From: Aphelocoma coerulescens
Taxonomy: Eukaryota; Chordata; Aves; Passeriformes; Corvidae
Length of the DNA: 64,000 bases
Direction of reading: 5' to 3'
Assembly: GCF_041296385.1 (NCBI RefSeq)
Contig: NW_027184063.1
Span: 62,001 to 126,000 of the forward strand
Below, in pieces: positions 61,236-64,000 of this stretch. The translations under genes were made by a program, and so were the position numbers. The notes under the pieces are model-generated. The model was not told the DNA's origin. It worked only from the letters and a program-made list of their open reading frames with translations, and ran no database searches. Within the stretch, counting starts at the first letter, position 1, and each line of letters begins with the position of its first letter.

Positions 61236-63503
61236 TGGTGTGTAACACCGGCTCTGGGTCCTTTGGCTGTGCAGGTGGCAGTCACGGCCTGGAGCAGGGC
61301 TGCTCCCGGGGGACAGCCTGGGGCAGGAGGCTGCTGGAGATTCATTCCCCACACTCCTTGTCATGAGGTGCTCAGAGTGATTGGAAAGGCTGTTGGCAGC
61401 AGGCAGTTCTCTGGGTTCAAGCTGTGGAGCTGTCAGCGGGAATGCAAAGGCCAAGCTGGTGAGCCTTTTGTCCTGGTGCCTTTAGTGTGTGAGCAGTCCC
61501 TGGTGCCGTTGTCTTTGGATCCTGAGTGTGGGAGAGGCAAGGCTTAGGATGGTGCGTAGAGCTGAGAAGGAAAGTGCCGAGAGCAGCGTGTGTGCTGCTG
61601 CTTTGAGGGGTGCAGTTGAAGTTGTAGGCAGCAAGAGCTTTCTCAGCTGGCCCTTTTGTGAGCTCTGCTTTTGCCAGATGACTTCCATCTTACCCTCTTA
61701 CCATCTTAGCCTCTCATTTTTGCATATCCCAAACCCCCTTCCAAACATCCAGCAGCTGCTTGTAAAGAAGAAGTCCTAGAACAAAAAGCCAGTGCTGCCT
61801 TTCATAGCCCCTTTGCTGTCTATGAAGTAGAGGAAAGAAGCTAGTGAGACGCACTTTCTTTCTCAACTCCATACAGCGCATCCTTCTCTCAAGGTGGCAG
61901 AGTCCTTGGCGGAAGTGAAGCATCTGCAGCTGCAGTTCAGACTGAGAGATGTGCCAGGACAGGAAACATTTGCTGACCTTCCCTGTTCCCTGTGCAACAT
62001 GATTCTCGCATCCCAGTCACTTTCACACACCTTCGGTATCCCTGAGTCCAAGCAGCTAAAGCTCACAGAGACAGAAGTGTCAGGAAGGAAAACGTTGCAA
62101 AAGCACCCCCTTCTCTTATCAGCATATAAATTGTGCACAACAGGCTGCGGCACCGAACCTTCCTTCTCAGATAGACATGCCATCACACTTTTCACTCTTG
62201 CAGCTCGGTTGAAAAGCTCCAGCAGCTGCTCCCGCAATAGCAAAAGGTTCTAGAAGTGAAAGCCAGTTTGGGGCTGCACCTTCTCCTTGCCGCATGTAAG
62301 CCACACCAAACTCCCTGATGCACTCTGTCCTCCCCTTCTCAAAGGAGTAGACGGTGGCATCAGGACACACCTGTGTCCCAGCAGCTGGGTGCCCAGCCGG
62401 GAGCAGGAGCAGGGCTGGGGCTGCTCCCAAAGTTGCTCCGCCCCAATGCCAGAGCCGGACATATGCTGAGGGGGGGCTGGATCAGGCTTTATTGTCCAGC
62501 TGCATGCCAGGAGTGAGCACAAAATCTACCTGCATTCTCTGCAGCATGCCATCCTGGAGCAGAGCCATTGCCAAAGGAAGCCGTGAGCCCGTGCCAAGCC
62601 AGTGCCGGAGTGGGATCCTAGCAGCACCTGTGGAAGCCGGGAGAGAGGAGCCCACCTGGAGCAGGTTCGTGCAGGATTAATCATCCCGTGGCTTCCCACC
62701 AGGGTCCTGTTGCTTCCAAAAGGCCCCACAGTGTCACTGTGGCCCCTCGGTTCCACCAGGTTCCATAGCGTCACTGTGGTGCCCAGGGTTCCGTCAGCTT
62801 CGCCAGCATCCCCACGGTCTGCAGAGCTCCCCGAGCTTCTGTGGTGTCACAGTGGAGGCAGGGTTGCATCAGGTTCCATAGCATCAGCACGGTCTCCAGG
62901 GCTCCCAGAGGTTCTGTGGTGTCACAGTGGAGGCAGGGTTGCATCAGGTTCCATAGCATCACCACAGTCTCCAGGGCTCCCTGAGCTTCTGTGGTGTCAC
63001 AGTGGAGGCAGGGTTGCATCAGGTTCCATAGCATCACCACGGTCTCCAGGGCTCCCAGAGGTTCTGTGGTGTCACAGAGGAGGCAGGGTTGCATCAGGTT
63101 CCATAGCATCACCACGGTCTCCAGGGCTCCAAGAGCTTCTGTGGTGTCACCGAGGAGGCAGGGTTGCATCAGGTTCAATAGCATCAGCACGGTCTCCAGG
63201 GCTCCCCTGAGCTTCTGTGGTGGTGTCACAGAGGAGCCAGGCTTCCTTGTAGTTCCCCAGCATCACAAAGGCTCTCCTGGGAGCCACGGGTCACAAAGCA
63301 CCGTGGGCTCTGTGCAGCCCCGCTGTGTCACAATGGCCGCTGGCTTCCACGAGCCCCCGCAGTGTCCCAGTGGGCCCCGTGGCTTTAGGAGTGGGTGGCT
63401 GGGAGTTGGTGCCAGCTGCTGGGGGAGCAGCAGCAGGGACTGTGTGTGGACAGTGCCATGGCCACTTGTGTGGCCACTGGTGTCTCTGTGCCAGGCACAG
63501 CCG
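61236..63503 (+). repeat. Macrosatellite copy 28
   Basis: 2,268 bp, subarray 62837-63212 with C1802, C1916, A1942; T2182 at the right end, as copy 22. A139, C639, T804, G862. Private C-to-T at offset 1202 (position 62437) alters the GC box. Confidence 0.97.
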
Positions 63504-64000
63504 TGGTGTGTAACACCGGCTCTGGGTCCTTTGGCTGTGCAGGTGGCAGTCACGGCCTGGAGCAGGGCTGCTCCCGGGGGACAGCCTGGGGCAGGAGGCT
63601 GCTGGAGATTCATTCCCCACACTCCTTGTCATGAGGTGCTCGGAGTGATTGGAAAGGCTGTTGGCAGCAGGCAGTTCTCTGGGTTCAAGCTGTGGAGCTG
63701 TCAGCGGGAATGCAAAGGCCAAGCTGGTGAGCCTTTTGTCCTGGTGCCTTTAGTGTGTGAGCAGTCCCTGGTGCCGTTGTCTTTGGATCCTGAGTGTGGG
63801 AGAGGCAAGGCTTAGGATGGTGCGTAGAGCTGAGAAGGAAAGTGCCGAGAGCAGCGTGTGTGCTGCTGCTTTGAGGGGTGCAGTTGAAGTTGTAGGCAGC
63901 AAGAGCTTTCTCAGCTGGCCCTTTTGTGAGCTCTGCTTTTGCCAGATGACTTCCATCTTACCCTCTTACCATCTTAGCCTCTCATTTTTGCATATCCCAA
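63504..64000 (+). repeat. Macrosatellite copy 29, cut by the window edge
   Basis: First 497 bp of another unit. C50, G73, G139, C202, G344, T422. The G139 state following a T2182 unit repeats the order seen at copies 22/23 and 24/25. Confidence 0.97.

Larger units (their letters stand above)
1..64000. repeat. Macrosatellite array, 2,268-bp unit, 28 full copies plus one partial
   Basis: The sequence at position 1 returns at 2269, 4537, 6805 and so on to 63504. Spacing is 2,268 bp except for copy 8 (2,193), copy 20 (2,267) and copy 21 (2,343). All copies have the same orientation. Copies differ at only a handful of positions each, so identity is very high (above 99% by eye, not computed). Both window ends lie within the array, so its edges, total copy number and flanking genes cannot be seen. 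I do not recognise the unit as a named satellite. Tandem units of this size and homogeneity are known in vertebrates as macrosatellites (D4Z4 and DXZ4 in human, W- and Z-linked arrays in birds). No similarity to those is claimed. Confidence 0.98.

Noticed and set aside
1..64000. CRISPR array, given the regular repeats
   Set aside because: The repeats are contiguous with no unique spacers, and there are no cas genes or prokaryotic genes.
1..64000. Tandem transposon or endogenous retrovirus copies
   Set aside because: No terminal repeats, target-site duplications, transposase or reverse-transcriptase motifs, or A-rich/CR1-type tails were seen in the unit.
1..64000. rDNA or a tRNA/snRNA multicopy gene array
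   Set aside because: No recognisable rRNA, tRNA or snRNA sequence in the unit, and no A-box/B-box pair was spotted.

Overview
The whole window is one head-to-tail tandem array. It holds 28 complete copies and one partial copy of a unit whose modal length is 2,268 bp. The window starts and ends inside the array, so no flanking single-copy DNA is visible and the true array is longer than 64 kb. Copies are nearly identical: about thirty variable positions were found by eye, many confined to one to three copies. I recognise no protein-coding gene, rRNA, tRNA, CRISPR array or transposon. The features point to a vertebrate genome: GC-rich non-coding DNA, a nested minisatellite, eukaryotic-type splice and polyadenylation signals, and no prokaryotic gene structure. 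The G/C-rich GTGTCAC/CACAG minisatellite style resembles bird microchromosome DNA, but that placement is a guess. A faithful 64 kb assembly of near-identical repeats also implies long reads.

Layout of one unit, using offsets from the unit start (copy 1 = positions 1-2268): offsets 1-1013 are non-repetitive sequence; 1014-1490 include an XbaI site, a GC-box/CCAAT composite and a minus-strand AATAAA signal; 1491-2100 are a minisatellite zone with a 17-bp palindrome, one diverged and five well-preserved 75-bp subunits (1602-1977) and eight GTGTCAC heptamers; 2101-2268 are non-repetitive. The 75-bp subunits alternate between two types, a 150-bp higher-order repeat inside the 2.27-kb repeat. Copy 8 (2,193 bp) has lost one subunit, copy 21 (2,343 bp) has gained one, and copy 20 (2,267 bp) has a 1-bp deletion.

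Many frames are open on both strands, but almost all start at GTG, TTG or CTG. In the minisatellite they are open only because 75 is a multiple of 3 and the subunit lacks stops. The one sizeable ATG-started frame (160 codons, crossing the unit junction) carries mostly amino-acid-changing differences between copies, as expected for unconstrained DNA.

The most interesting possibility is a compact minus-strand transcription unit in every copy. A GC-box/CCAAT element sits about 40 bp beyond the AATAAA signal of the neighbouring unit. It is followed in transcription order by splice-like signals, with the minisatellite inside the last putative intron, and by a terminal-exon-like segment ending in AATAAA. 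This is inference from signals only. The copy-to-copy variants show unequal exchange and gene conversion: all four allele combinations at two sites 58 bp apart, a repeated two-unit block (copies 22-26), and a longer block shared by copies 3-7 and 11-16.
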